From NCBI RefSeq assembly GCF_012935325.2, contig NZ_JABBYG020000001.1, positions 1,077,834 through 1,141,833 on the forward strand: a DNA stretch of 64,000 nt. The letters are read 5' to 3'. Shown here in pieces: positions 1 to 9,177 of the stretch. The position numbers and the translations under genes were made by a program. The first letter of the stretch is position 1. Each line of letters begins with the position of its first letter. This DNA is from Paenibacillus sp. PL91 (lineage in GTDB: Bacteria; Bacillota; Bacilli; Paenibacillales; Paenibacillaceae). Below the pieces are notes generated by a model, which was given only the letters and a program-made list of their open reading frames with translations, was not told where the DNA came from and did not search any database.

Positions 1-76
1 CTGTTTCCAAGAACTTGGAGTCGTAACCTGGAAACATTCGCTCATGATATTTTTTAGCTGCTTCCGTAATTCTCAT
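1..76 (-). CDS. Carboxymuconolactone decarboxylase family protein, N-terminal part (cut by window edge)
   Basis: The reverse strand opens with MRITEAAKKYHERMFPGYDS, a typical N-terminus of small CMD/AhpD-like family proteins, preceded by a good AAGGAG site. Only 25 residues are inside the window. CMD proteins are small helical proteins, often thiol peroxidase-like or lactone decarboxylases. In Bacillus subtilis the AdhR regulon contains a CMD-like gene (yraC) next to an alcohol dehydrogenase, and the same neighbourhood is seen here. The function is inferred from family and context. Confidence 0.6.
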   Translation of the reverse strand, partial: MRITEAAKKYHERMFPGYDSKFLET

Positions 77-101
77 CGCTTATTCTCCTTTAAGATAAGG
101 G

Positions 102-480
102 TTATAACGTAGCTATATCGATGACAAATCGATACCGCGCATCACTGCTCAGGACACGTTCGTATGCTTCGTCAACCTGGTCAGCACGAATGACTTCGAT
201 CATAGGAGCGATCCCGTGCTCTGCCGAAAAGTCGAGCATCTCTTGAGTTTCTCTAATCCCTCCAACATTGGATGCCGAAATGCTCCGACGTCCGGCAAAT
301 AGCGAAAAAACATTATATTGATCCGGCTTGTTCGGCAGACCAAGATTAACTAGTCCCCCATCCACATTAAGAATGGAAAGGAAGGCATCAACATCGATAT
401 TCGCAGATACAGTGTTTAGAATGAAATCAAATTGACCAGCCAGCTCAGTGAACGTTGTTGGATCAGTGGTTATATAATAG
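102..480 (-). pseudogene. Truncated zinc-type alcohol dehydrogenase (C-terminal third only)
   Basis: The frame reads from about YYITTDPTTFTELAGQFD through a Rossmann-like stretch to a normal C-terminus ending FVIDIATL. It matches the last ~125 residues of YahK/AdhA-like NADP-dependent alcohol dehydrogenases, which are usually about 350 residues. Upstream of about 480 the frame meets a stop and no catalytic zinc-binding GHE region is found, so the N-terminal two thirds are missing. The gene ends 26 bases before the CMD gene start, so it was probably once co-transcribed with it. It is almost certainly non-functional. Confidence 0.8.
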
Positions 481-621
481 TGACTTGCGTTTGTTCAAAT
501 GGCGCTTTTGCACTAGGTACACTTAGCACTCGAGTAGTTTGGTTTTTATTACGGTTACAACATGTCATACAACAACCCTTTCTTAATATGTTTTTCTCTT
601 GTTTCATATCAGATTCCATTT

Positions 622-1209
622 TTATTCGGGTTTATTTACCCCTAAGCTTTGGCGAACTTCTAAATTAGGGTCTAGTATCAACTTAACAACTAGGTCTGCT
701 ACACTTTTGCGCGATACAATGGAACCTTTAAATGGTTCCCCTTTCGATGTGGTCTCATAATCAACTTCATTAGCATTGGTAAACCAGGCTGGTCTTATAA
801 TCGTATAATCGAGATTTGAGGCTTCAATGACAGCAGCAGAATCCCGATAGGGATCCAATATGTTTTTGTACTTCTCTCCCGGGACTTCCCCATAAATCCC
901 CATGGAGCTGATAAAAACAAGGCGTCTTAAGCCAGTTATAGACATGGCTTCCACGATTGTTTCAGCCATTCTTTTTAATTGCCCGGCTAGATTGGCATAC
1001 ACGACATCCTGTCCGGCCATAGCTTCTATTAATTCAACCAGATTCAAAACATCGCCTTCAATGACCCTAACACGATTGGATTCCAAGTGCTTAAGCCATT
1101 GTGCATTGCGCAGGCAGAGCGTTAATTGCGTGTTTTTTTCCCGAAGGAGTATATCAATGGCCACACGGGCAATTCCTCCGTTTGCCCCAAGGATCAGAAC
1201 CTTACTCAT
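622..1209 (-). CDS. NAD(P)-binding Rossmann-fold protein (atypical SDR/NmrA-like)
   Basis: A 195-residue protein with the nucleotide-binding motif ILGANGGIARVAID near the N-terminus and the atypical SDR motif FISSMGIYGE around residue 100, followed by a substrate-side segment DYTIIRPAWFTN. The family includes NAD(P)H-dependent quinone/flavin reductases and NmrA-like sensors. The start at 1209 is chosen because AGGAG sits 8 bases upstream, while the in-frame ATG at 1215 is too close to it. It is transcribed divergently from a TetR gene and lies behind a MerR-type promoter, consistent with an inducible detoxification enzyme. The exact substrate is unknown. Confidence 0.75.
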   Translation of the reverse strand: MSKVLILGANGGIARVAIDILLREKNTQLTLCLRNAQWLKHLESNRVRVIEGDVLNLVELIEAMAGQDVVYANLAGQLKRMAETIVEAMSITGLRRLVFISSMGIYGEVPGEKYKNILDPYRDSAAVIEASNLDYTIIRPAWFTNANEVDYETTSKGEPFKGSIVSRKSVADLVVKLILDPNLEVRQSLGVNKPE

Positions 1210-1235
1210 CACCATCGCTCCTTTATTTGAAAATA

Positions 1236-1266
1236 AGTATATATTCTGGAGTTAACTCCAAGTCAA
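1236..1266 (-). promoter_or_regulatory. MerR-type promoter with long spacer and dyad operator
   Basis: On the reverse strand, -35 TTGACT (1266-1261) and -10 TATACT (1241-1236) are separated by 19 bp. A perfect 14-bp palindrome TGGAGTTAACTCCA (1247-1260) fills the spacer next to the -35. A 19-bp spacer occupied by a dyad is the hallmark of promoters activated by MerR-family regulators. The sequence resembles AdhR/NmlR-type operators as I remember them. No MerR gene is inside the window. Confidence 0.7.
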
Positions 1267-1420
1267 GCATCGGAAAGTAAACCTCGATCCATTAATGAAC
1301 TTGTGTCTAAAATTATAAACGATAACAATAAACCTTCAATGGTTAGATCTATTCGGTTTGTTAATTAATGAACAAACGATACTAAATTGTCTACTATTTC
1401 TCATAATCGGGGTGTCCGCT

Positions 1421-1969
1421 TTGGCTAAAGCTGATCGAAGAATAAAGAAAACCCAAGACGCCTTAAAAAATGCGGTTTTGGAACTTATGGCGGAAAAGAG
1501 CTTTGATAGCATTACGATCCAGGATCTTTCTGACCGTGCCAACGTCATCAGGGGGACGATTTATCTTCACTACATGGATAAGTATGACTTGCTGGATAAG
1601 CTTATCGAGACGCATATTATAGAACTCGGCGATCGATGCAAGGCGGCAGCAGATTTGGATTTTGCAAGCGGTTCCCATATCTGGACAGAGTATTTTGAAG
1701 AAAATTACCGCTTTTTTTCGATGATGTTGGCGAGCAAAGGAGCTTCTTTTTTTCGCAGCCGGTTCCTCGAGTTTCTGCTTGAGGAGTTTAAAGATGAAGT
1801 CGATGTAACCCAAGGGAAAAATAAGGGGCTAAGCGAGGCTATGCTTATCAGGCTTGTAGCCTCTGCTTATGTGGGGGTCGTGGAATGGTGGTTTATGAAT
1901 GAAAAACCAATCTCTTATCAAGCTTTAGCTGAACAATTAGGGGCTTTGTTGGAGAGGAATTGCAACTAA
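1421..1969 (+). CDS. TetR/AcrR family transcriptional regulator
   Basis: The N-terminal helix-turn-helix reads RRIKKTQDALKNAVLELM then FDSITIQDLSDRANV, with the recognition-helix end IRGTIYLHYMDKYDLLD, typical of TetR. The rest is an all-helical ligand/dimer domain ending in a TetR_C-like region (183 codons). I prefer the TTG at 1421, which follows GGGGTG at a good distance. A longer frame to 1358 lacks a ribosome site and has an unusual N-terminus. It is divergent from the NAD(P)-binding gene, so it may repress it or itself. A family A hairpin follows the stop and probably terminates it. Confidence 0.85.
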   Translation: MAKADRRIKKTQDALKNAVLELMAEKSFDSITIQDLSDRANVIRGTIYLHYMDKYDLLDKLIETHIIELGDRCKAAADLDFASGSHIWTEYFEENYRFFSMMLASKGASFFRSRFLEFLLEEFKDEVDVTQGKNKGLSEAMLIRLVASAYVGVVEWWFMNEKPISYQALAEQLGALLERNCN

Positions 1970-1973
1970 CTCT

Positions 1974-2060
1974 CTACCTCGTTACTTCAATGAAAAACAG
2001 CAGCCGATTATGATCGGCTGCTGTTTTGTTGTTCCGAACTATCGTGTCCCGTTTGCTTTA
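1974..2060 (+). repeat. Family A dispersed repeat, locus 1 (hairpin also acts as terminator)
   Basis: Left core-like CTCGTTACTTCAATG, then a 15-bp perfect hairpin (1994-2008 / 2013-2027) built on AACAGCAGCCGAT followed by TTTTGTTG, then right core GAACTATCGTGTCCCG. The T-rich tail makes it a likely Rho-independent terminator for the TetR gene. Confidence 0.7.
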
Positions 2061-2479
2061 TACAGGATATATTGAATGCTGTCCTCTTGCTGTCCTGCGG
2101 ATAGTCGAACACAACCTCACCCTCAAGCACCTCATCCCAATATATCGGCAAAAACAAAAAGAAGCTTACATTAGAGCGTTTCAAAATGCTTAATAATGTC
2201 GCGCCACGGCGGGATGAACCCGCAACGCACAAGGATATTTATTTTTCCGGTTTGCATTTACGACGTAATTATTTACTGCTTTAATAACTTTATTATTCTA
2301 ACTAATCCCCATATTAGTAACGTCAGAATAACACCTAATATTAAAACTTGTATCACAAGATTCCCATACTATTTTCTGGTCCTTCACCCTACCTCTTCCG
2401 CAGGTGCTGACTAAGTTTCTGAATGACATCACAGCGACGATCCAGTCTCTTACTGGGCGGTCGAATTCCGCATGGGCGC
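2061..2479. other. Gene-poor stretch with decayed coding remnants
   Basis: No intact gene. On the reverse strand about 2045-2160 encodes a protein-like fragment (LPIYWDEVLEGEVVFDYP) without a start, which I do not recognise. About 2400-2480 resembles upstream IS110 transposase sequence in a shifted frame. Confidence 0.4.
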
Positions 2480-2945
2480 TTGATCGCGCCTTCTACAGTA
2501 CCAAGAGCACCTAGCAAACCTCGACCAGTCCATAGATGCTCTGGCTGCAGAATTACATGAGTATGAGTTGATCCAATCGATACCCGGCATTGGCACCAGA
2601 ATTGCTGCAACAATACGGGCAGAAGTCGGAGAAATCGATCGATTTGATCATGTAAAGAAGCTCGTTGCATTTGCCGGTGTCGACCCAAGCGTCTTCTCTT
2701 CCGGCAAGTTTACAGCAACCCGAAATAGGATTACCAAACGCGGTTCCAGAAGGCTTCGATCAACCTTATATCTGACCGTACGATGCGGTCTGCGCAGCTC
2801 GCGCAACCAAAAAATCCGTGCCTTTTACGATAAAAAGCGTGCCGAGGGCAAGCCGTTTAAAGTGGCTGTTATTGCCTGTGTAAATAAGCTCATTCACTGG
2901 ATTTTCGCGATTCTTTCCCTTAAAGAAGCATTCCGTCTGACCTAA
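2480..2945 (+). mobile_element. IS110-family transposase remnant (C-terminal domain)
   Basis: The frame gives the Transposase_20 (IS116/IS110/IS902) domain: IQSIPGIGTRIAATI, then LVAFAGVDPSVFSSGKFTAT, ITKRGSRRLRSTLYL, and the C-terminal FYDKKRAEGKPFKVAVIAC. The serine of the FSSGK region expected for IS110 chemistry is present. The N-terminal DEDD RuvC-like domain is absent, and a stop at about 2480 blocks the upstream frame. This is a dead fragment. It differs from the other two IS110 remnants in this window. Confidence 0.85.
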
Positions 2946-3230
2946 GCAGGAAAACACTATCCTGCTTAGGAAAGCTTCCCCATCCACCTATAACATCATG
3001 GGCTTTATGCATTAAGTTTTAAATATTGACAAGCTATTAGCTAGAATAGCTTAATGTAAATTCGTGCGTTCAAGACGACACCATCACCGCGCTCTTCGCT
3101 TGAATCGTGTAGTGAGGGTCGGATAACGTTAGCTCAATGAAAACAGCGGCAGTAAAACTTCATTTTTTTGAACAATAATGTCAATCCGCTTGGGAGCAGC
3201 TTCTTTCCGTTCTCGCATAATCCTGATTCC
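2946..3230. other. Intergenic, no gene seen
   Basis: Follows the IS110 remnant and precedes the 3' end of the lipoprotein gene on the other strand. It holds a weak family A fragment near 3119-3150 and nothing else that I can support. Confidence 0.5.
3119..3150 (+). repeat. Family A repeat, locus 2 (partial)
   Basis: AACGTTAGCTCAATGAAAAC followed by AGCGGCAG matches the left half of the repeat at 1974-2060 closely. The hairpin arm has no partner and there is no right core, so this is a fragment. Confidence 0.5.
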
Positions 3231-5282
3231 TTATTGCGCCTGCGTGCCGGTGTCCGTCGTTCCTTGCGGTGCGGCCTCAGGGACCGTGCCTTCAGCCGGG
3301 GGCTGACCGCCCTGGCCCCTCATCGGACGCCCACCGCCGCCCATGCCCATGCCGCTCTGAGCAGTCGTTACGCCCGACTCGTTCACCCAAGTCACAGCGC
3401 TCGTAATCTCGAAGCTGACGACCTTCGTACCGCCCGTGTACTCGCCTCCCTCATACAAGCCGTTCGTTTCGGTGCCGGTAGACGAGCCACCCGAGTAGAT
3501 TGTGTACGTGCTGCCTTGCTTCAAGTCAGGCGAGCTGATCATGATCGATTGGAACGTCTTTGCCGGAGCGACCGTCGCGATCGCGTTTCCTTCGCTGTCC
3601 TCGAGGCGCACCATCGTTCCAGCTTCCAGTGTCGAAGGAAAGGTCATGAGTACCGATTGCTGCGTCGACGTATCGGAAGTCGATTGCACCATGCCCGAGC
3701 TGCCCGCGGCGATCAGGTAACCACCCGTCATCTCGAAAGTGCCGTCGTAATCAAGCGAGCCGTTGCCCGCATTGGTAGGACCGTTAACGGTTACCGTGCC
3801 GCCGCTCATCGCGATCGAACCGTTGGAGTCGAGTCCGTCGCCGGTCGCGTTTACGTAATACGTGCCTCCGGTAATCGTCAGCATGTGCGTTCCGTCGGTA
3901 ATCGTGTTCTGTCCCGCACGTCCGTTCACTGACGAACCGTCGTTACCGCCTCCCACGTTCATGCCGTCGTCGGACGCCGTTACCGTCGTCTCGCCGCCCG
4001 CCAGCGTAATGACGGAGCCTTCGATGCCTTCGTAGCTCTTCGTAATGTTGATCTTCCCGCCTGCGATCGTAACCGCCGTATCCGCATGGATGCCGTCATC
4101 GCCGGTTGTGAGCATGAGCTCGCCGCCAGCTATCATCAGATTGCCATTGCTGTGGATGGAGTCGTCCGCTGAGTCGATCTCGAACGTGCCGCCTCCCACT
4201 TGAATATCCGTACCTGCTTTCAGCGCTTTGGCACTTGTCGATTCTTCTTCCGTTGCCGCCGCATCCGTACCGGTCGCCGTGCTTGCCGTATCTGGCGCAG
4301 CTTGTTGACCGCCGCCCCAGCCGCCGCGCTCTTCGACATGCGTCTCTCCGTTCTCGCTGCCGCCGCCAGTTTTGAGCGAGAACGTACCGCCATTAACCAG
4401 CATGGATGTTTCCGCTTGAAGCGCGTCGTTGCCGGACGTAATGTCGAACGTGCCGCCTCCGATGGCGATAATGCCTTTGCCTTCTTCTTCGGCGTTCGTC
4501 GCTTTCACGCCGTCTCCGCCCGCTTCCACCGTCAACTTCGCGCCTTCCAGAGCAGCCACGCGGTCTTTGCCCTGTACGCCGTCGTCTACTGCCTTAACCG
4601 CTATCGTACCCGATACCAGCTTCAAGTCGTCTCTGCTGTTGATGCCGTTGTTGAAGTTGCCTTCCACCGTCAGCTTGCCCTTTCCGTTAATCGTCAGGTC
4701 CGCCTTGCTGTACAAGGCTGCGTTCGGTTCTTCGGCGGTCGCATCGGCATTGACGTAGTTCGTGCCGTCCGACAGCTTGTTTTCCGTGCCTTCTTGCAGC
4801 GTCATAACAACCTTGCCCGCTTCCACGATATACAGCGGAGCACTGTCGTTATCATGCATCTCTAAGCCGTTCAGGACCAGGTGTATCGTGCCATCCGGCA
4901 CGTTCACCGTCAACTGGCCGTCGTTCAATGTGCCGCTTAATACGTACGTGCCGGCTTCCGTTATGCTCACCGAACCGCCATCGCCTGCTGCGGCTCCGGC
5001 TCCCGTCACGCTAGCCGATGTGCCGTTAAAAACAATCTTCGTCGAGCTGTCTTCACTCCACTCCGTTTTGTAATCTTCATCGTCGAACTCCACGAGTTCG
5101 TCCATCGACAGCTCGGTTGTCGCAAACGCTGCCTTCTCCGTCTGCTGATCCGTCGAAGCGGTCTCCACGACCGCCGCATTTCCGGATGCCGCCGTATTAC
5201 TGCCATTGCTGCAAGCCGAAGCCATCAGCACTGTGCACAAAGCGATTACGCCTACATAATGTTTTAATTTCGTCTTTTTCAT
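3231..5282 (-). CDS. Secreted beta-helix lipoprotein, carbohydrate-binding domain (DUF4353-like)
   Basis: A 683-residue protein. It starts with a lipoprotein signal peptide (positive MKKTKLKHYV, hydrophobic core, LMASAC with Cys24). The middle is a series of short Gly/Asp-rich repeats of the type NGGTF, AGGKI, SGGTVTVNG and ADDGVQGKD, the pattern of a right-handed beta-helix in DUF4353 carbohydrate-binding proteins. The C-terminus is Gly/Gln/Thr-rich and low complexity (GMGMGGGGRPMRGQGG). It lies 35 bases downstream of the DUF4956 gene and is the last gene of the VTC-DUF4956 operon, so it probably acts at the cell surface in the same pathway. Long frames on the opposite strand are shadows of its GC-rich codon use. 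Confidence 0.8.
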   Translation of the reverse strand: MKKTKLKHYVGVIALCTVLMASACSNGSNTAASGNAAVVETASTDQQTEKAAFATTELSMDELVEFDDEDYKTEWSEDSSTKIVFNGTSASVTGAGAAAGDGGSVSITEAGTYVLSGTLNDGQLTVNVPDGTIHLVLNGLEMHDNDSAPLYIVEAGKVVMTLQEGTENKLSDGTNYVNADATAEEPNAALYSKADLTINGKGKLTVEGNFNNGINSRDDLKLVSGTIAVKAVDDGVQGKDRVAALEGAKLTVEAGGDGVKATNAEEEGKGIIAIGGGTFDITSGNDALQAETSMLVNGGTFSLKTGGGSENGETHVEERGGWGGGQQAAPDTASTATGTDAAATEEESTSAKALKAGTDIQVGGGTFEIDSADDSIHSNGNLMIAGGELMLTTGDDGIHADTAVTIAGGKINITKSYEGIEGSVITLAGGETTVTASDDGMNVGGGNDGSSVNGRAGQNTITDGTHMLTITGGTYYVNATGDGLDSNGSIAMSGGTVTVNGPTNAGNGSLDYDGTFEMTGGYLIAAGSSGMVQSTSDTSTQQSVLMTFPSTLEAGTMVRLEDSEGNAIATVAPAKTFQSIMISSPDLKQGSTYTIYSGGSSTGTETNGLYEGGEYTGGTKVVSFEITSAVTWVNESGVTTAQSGMGMGGGGRPMRGQGGQPPAEGTVPEAAPQGTTDTGTQAQ

Positions 5283-5317
5283 ATCGATCTTCCTTCCGAA
5301 TTGTAATTGTTATTGCA

Positions 5318-6007
5318 TTACTCGGCCACAGCCGTAGGGACCATCGTCAGGGACAAATCCAAGTTGCCATTGCGGCATCGGATCGCGTCGAGGAATTCCT
5401 TCTGGTTCGTGTTCTGATCCAACGTAACGGTGTAGACGAGCTCATACAAGCTGCCAAGCTCGGTCGTGCGGATCTTTTTCAGTTCATACGCAACACCAAA
5501 CGTAGCGAATACTTCGTAGAATGCTTCTTCGTAGCCCAGGCTTTCCGGAATCGTGACTTTAAGCAGCTTTTGAGCCGACTTTCTCGCTCCGAAGTTGGTT
5601 TTGCTCAAGATGAACATCAAAGCGCAAAGGATTAAAGTGAACAATACGGCGTAGCCGAAGGCGCCTACGCCGCAAGCAAGACCGGCCGCCATCGTGAACA
5701 GGACGTATGCGATATCCTTTGGATCGCCGGGCGCGCTTCGAAACCGGATGATGGAGAAGGCTCCCGCAAGGCTGAACGCTCGGGCAATATTGCTGCCGAT
5801 CAGGAGAATAATAATGGCGACGATTGTGGGCAGAATGATCATCGTTAGCGTGAAATTTTGCGAATAGCTGGTCGGGCTCGTCTTCATGTAAGTGAAGCTG
5901 ATAATGACGCCGAGGGCGATGGCGATCAGGATCGTAACGATCGAGCTGCCAAGCGTCATTGTGGTTGTCGCGGTCGTCGGATTGAACAAGGATTCGAAAT
6001 CAAACAT
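5318..6007 (-). CDS. DUF4956 family integral membrane protein
   Basis: A protein of about 229 residues with four predicted membrane helices in the first 140 residues (for example SSIVTILIAIALGVIISFTY and FTLTMIILPTIVAIIILLIG) and the family signature AFSLAGAFSIIRFRSAPGDP. A soluble C-terminal domain of about 90 residues follows. DUF4956 proteins nearly always sit beside VTC-domain polyphosphate-polymerase-like genes, as here. I prefer the ATG at 6007, which overlaps the end of the upstream gene (ATGTTTGA) and suggests translational coupling. A GTG at 6016 is possible. The precise role is unknown. Confidence 0.85.
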   Translation of the reverse strand: MFDFESLFNPTTATTTMTLGSSIVTILIAIALGVIISFTYMKTSPTSYSQNFTLTMIILPTIVAIIILLIGSNIARAFSLAGAFSIIRFRSAPGDPKDIAYVLFTMAAGLACGVGAFGYAVLFTLILCALMFILSKTNFGARKSAQKLLKVTIPESLGYEEAFYEVFATFGVAYELKKIRTTELGSLYELVYTVTLDQNTNQKEFLDAIRCRNGNLDLSLTMVPTAVAE

Positions 6008-6806
6008 AGAGTACACGCTCTCTTTCCATAAATGGTGTTGTTTTTGTCGTTTGCGTAGTCAGTGCTGTTTGCGTTGGCAACGTCGGTCGCGCGTTGCCGT
6101 GTCTTACCGTCTTTCTGTATTCGTTGCCGTATTTGGAGAAGCTCGTGCGGTACAATCCGTGCTCCGATAGCAGCCGCGACAGCCACAGCGGAATCGTATT
6201 CTCCGCCTTTACTTCCATCAGCCACTTGTTGGCCGGGTCGAGAAGCTCGCCATGATCGCCAAGCTCCAGTCCCAGGTCGTACCGGCGATGGCGGATGTTC
6301 GTGTCGAACGTGATGCGGAGGTCTCGGCTCTCCTTGCTAAACATCGCCTTCCGCTCGTAAGCCAGATACACCTTCGGTTCGAGCTCGTAGCGGCAGAGGA
6401 AATATTTGATTTCCTCGATCACCTGCTTGTTCATGTAAGGCTGGAATGCCGGCTCGATCCCGGTTCGAACGAACTCGTACGCTTCGTTCAGCTTCAGCCC
6501 CGTCCTTCGTTTGTTGACGAGACCGAACACCTTCTTCTTCATCTCCAGGTACACCTTCGCGTCGCCGTTTGGTACGCCGTACGCTCTTAACCGAAGCTTC
6601 TCCTTGTATTTCGGCTTCGACAGGCTCGTCCGGATGAGCGAATCGTGCGGAGTATCGAAGTAGAGGTTGCTGATCGAATAAAATTCATGCAGCTTGTTAT
6701 AATCGTCAAGCTCCATATAATCAAGCAGGTCGCTATAAAATCGAAGGTACGCATCGTGGTCAAGCAAGTATTTGTTCTCGTACCGGTTGAACACCTCAAT
6801 GGCCAT
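6000..6806 (-). CDS. VTC-domain protein, polyphosphate polymerase-like
   Basis: A VTC-like tunnel-fold protein of 268 residues. It opens MAIEVFNRYENKYLLD (the RxExK-type basic/acidic motif of the family) and contains SNLYFDTPHDSL, KEKLRLRAYG, VYLEMKKKV and KWLMEVKAENTIPLW, the conserved basic and acidic strands that bind nucleotide and polyphosphate in VTC4. The C-terminal 30 residues are Thr/Gln-rich and unlike the family. Start 6806 follows AGGA, while a start at 6845 has no ribosome site. It is the first gene of a three-gene operon. Polymerase activity is a family inference. Confidence 0.8.
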   Translation of the reverse strand: MAIEVFNRYENKYLLDHDAYLRFYSDLLDYMELDDYNKLHEFYSISNLYFDTPHDSLIRTSLSKPKYKEKLRLRAYGVPNGDAKVYLEMKKKVFGLVNKRRTGLKLNEAYEFVRTGIEPAFQPYMNKQVIEEIKYFLCRYELEPKVYLAYERKAMFSKESRDLRITFDTNIRHRRYDLGLELGDHGELLDPANKWLMEVKAENTIPLWLSRLLSEHGLYRTSFSKYGNEYRKTVRHGNARPTLPTQTALTTQTTKTTPFMERERVLYV

Positions 6807-6868
6807 CCTTGTTTCATTCCTTTCCGCGGTTCGCTGTGGTCTCATCTCTCATGTCTGTATCTTAGTCC

Positions 6869-6890
6869 CCCAACCTTTAATGAATCTTAA
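6869..6890 (-). promoter_or_regulatory. Response-regulator-type direct repeat upstream of the VTC operon
   Basis: On the reverse strand TTAAGATTCAT is followed immediately by TAAAGGTTGGG, an 11-bp direct repeat, then 5 bases before a possible -10 TAAGAT. The same arrangement occurs upstream of the divergent two-component genes. Confidence 0.55.
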
Positions 6891-6971
6891 ATCGATTTAC
6901 ATTTCCTTAAAAAAATTGCGCTTCCTATATATAGCCTATATAACCGACCGAACGCGATCGAACGAAAACAG

Positions 6972-7003
6972 TTAAGGTTGGCTAAAGGTTCGCTTGCTAT
7001 AAT
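6972..7003 (+). promoter_or_regulatory. Direct repeat and -10 box of the two-component operon promoter
   Basis: TTAAGGTTGGC (6972-6982) and TAAAGGTTCGC (6983-6993) are adjacent 11-bp direct repeats placed where the -35 would be, followed by a perfect -10 TATAAT (6998-7003). OmpR/PhoP-family regulators bind 11-bp-phased direct repeats as dimers. No good -35 is present, so activation by the encoded regulator is likely. Confidence 0.65.
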
Positions 7004-7045
7004 GGGAATATCAAGTCTAGAAAAACAGCAAAGGATGAACAGCCG

Positions 7046-7720
<675 letters not shown>

Positions 7721-7725
7721 ATAGC

Positions 7726-9012
7726 ATGTTCAAAAAGCTCAAAAACCGATTTCTCCTGCTGAACCTGATCACGATCACCGTCATGATGCTGGCTGCTTTC
7801 ACGGCCATCTATACCATCACCTATCAAGACGTGAAACGCGACATCGATATGGAGCTTCATCAAGTTTCGGAATTTTATCATAAACAGCAGGACGGACCAA
7901 GACGGTTCGAACCGGACGATGTCGACGCATCGCCTCCGGAAGAGTTCCAGGGCGAGCCACCTGCAGGCATGGAAGACGACGGCTGGAGACCCGAACGGTC
8001 CGTATCGTTCAAGCTGGAAGCGGACAGCTCCGGCACGTTAACGAACACCGACTCGCGGTTTGATATGGAGGAGTCCTTCTACCAAGAGGCGCTCGAAAAG
8101 GCACTAGCTACGGGCAAAACGACTGGCCAGCTCAAGCTGGACGGCAATGAATGGGCGTTCATCGTTCAGCCGACTGCTGCCGGCAGCATGTTCGTCTTCA
8201 TGGATGTCACCGCGCAGCAGGGCATCTTGACGAATTTGATTTATACGTTCGGGGCCGTCGCTCTCGTTATGCTCGTTGTCATTTATTTCATCAGCCGTTA
8301 TTTCGCCAGCCGATCCATCGCTCCGGTTAAGGAGGCGTTCGAGAAGCAGAAGCAGTTTATCGCCAACGCTTCCCACGAATTGAAGACGCCGCTTGCGGTC
8401 ATTCAGACCAACGCAGACGTGCTGCTCGCCAACCGCGAGGATACGATCGTGAACCAGGCCAAGTGGCTGCATGTCATTAAGCAGGAGACGCAACGCATGG
8501 CCAAGCTGACGGGCGATCTCCTCTATCTGACCGAGATGGAGGACTCGCGTTCCGCCATGATGCGCGCCGTGTTCGACCTGAGCGAAGCGGTGGAGACGAT
8601 TATGCTGACGATGGAAGCCGTTATTTTCGAGAAGGAGCTCCAACTCGACTACGATATTGAGCCCGAACTAACGGTGAACGGCAGCAGCGAGCAGATCAAG
8701 CAGGTCATCATGATCTTGCTCGACAATGCCATCAAATACGCGGGTCCACGCGGATCGATAGAGATTGCGCTGAAGAAACAGCATCAGGATGTCGTCCTGT
8801 CGGTCACCAACACGGGCGAAGGCATTGCCTCGGAGCACTTGCACCGGATCTTCGACCGATTCTATCGGACGGACGCTTCCCGCTCCCGCGCCCAAGGCGG
8901 CCATGGACTGGGTCTTGCCATCGCCAAAACCATCGTCGATCAGCACGGCGGCAAGCTTTACGCGAAGAGCGAGCTTGGGGAATCGACGACTTTCTTTCTG
9001 CATCTGGACTAG
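7726..9012 (+). CDS. Sensor histidine kinase
   Basis: Membrane helix 1 is at about residues 8-30 (LLLNLITITVMMLAAFTAIY), then an extracellular domain of about 140 residues containing an acidic, Pro-rich stretch (PDDVDASPPEEFQGEPPAG), and helix 2 at about 167-185. No clear HAMP domain is seen; the second helix leads quickly into the H-box NASHELKTPLAVIQ. The N-box (MILLDNAIKYA) and G-box (GGHGLGLAIAKTIV) are intact. The ATG at 7726 or a GTG at 7717 overlapping the regulator stop could be used. GGAGGT lies just upstream. The signal sensed is unknown. Confidence 0.9.
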   Translation: MFKKLKNRFLLLNLITITVMMLAAFTAIYTITYQDVKRDIDMELHQVSEFYHKQQDGPRRFEPDDVDASPPEEFQGEPPAGMEDDGWRPERSVSFKLEADSSGTLTNTDSRFDMEESFYQEALEKALATGKTTGQLKLDGNEWAFIVQPTAAGSMFVFMDVTAQQGILTNLIYTFGAVALVMLVVIYFISRYFASRSIAPVKEAFEKQKQFIANASHELKTPLAVIQTNADVLLANREDTIVNQAKWLHVIKQETQRMAKLTGDLLYLTEMEDSRSAMMRAVFDLSEAVETIMLTMEAVIFEKELQLDYDIEPELTVNGSSEQIKQVIMILLDNAIKYAGPRGSIEIALKKQHQDVVLSVTNTGEGIASEHLHRIFDRFYRTDASRSRAQGGHGLGLAIAKTIVDQHGGKLYAKSELGESTTFFLHLD

Positions 9013-9030
9013 AGGCCCTCGACACGCAAA

Positions 9031-9073
9031 AAAAATCCCTTACGACCGTTTCAACGGTCGCAAGGGATTTTTG
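9031..9073. terminator. Bidirectional Rho-independent terminator
   Basis: AAAATCCCTT and CGACCGTT pair with AACGGTCG and AAGGGATTTT around a 2-base loop, with A and T runs on both sides. It serves the kinase gene on + and probably the MarR gene on -. Confidence 0.9.
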
Positions 9074-9177
9074 ATTTTTGTCGTTTTTTTTAGCAATTTC
9101 CATATCGGGGTTCGAAATCGCGACAACAAACAAGCATCGGCTAACGCGAACGATTGTTTTTTTGCGATTCGGTTCCG

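Noticed and set aside
3168..4865. Long plus-strand open frames opposite the beta-helix lipoprotein gene
   Set aside because: They are Arg/Ala-rich antisense shadows of a GC-rich, repeat-coded gene. No ribosome sites and no recognisable domains.
8104..9003. Minus-strand frames opposite the histidine kinase
   Set aside because: His/Arg-rich shadow composition; the kinase frame carries every conserved motif.
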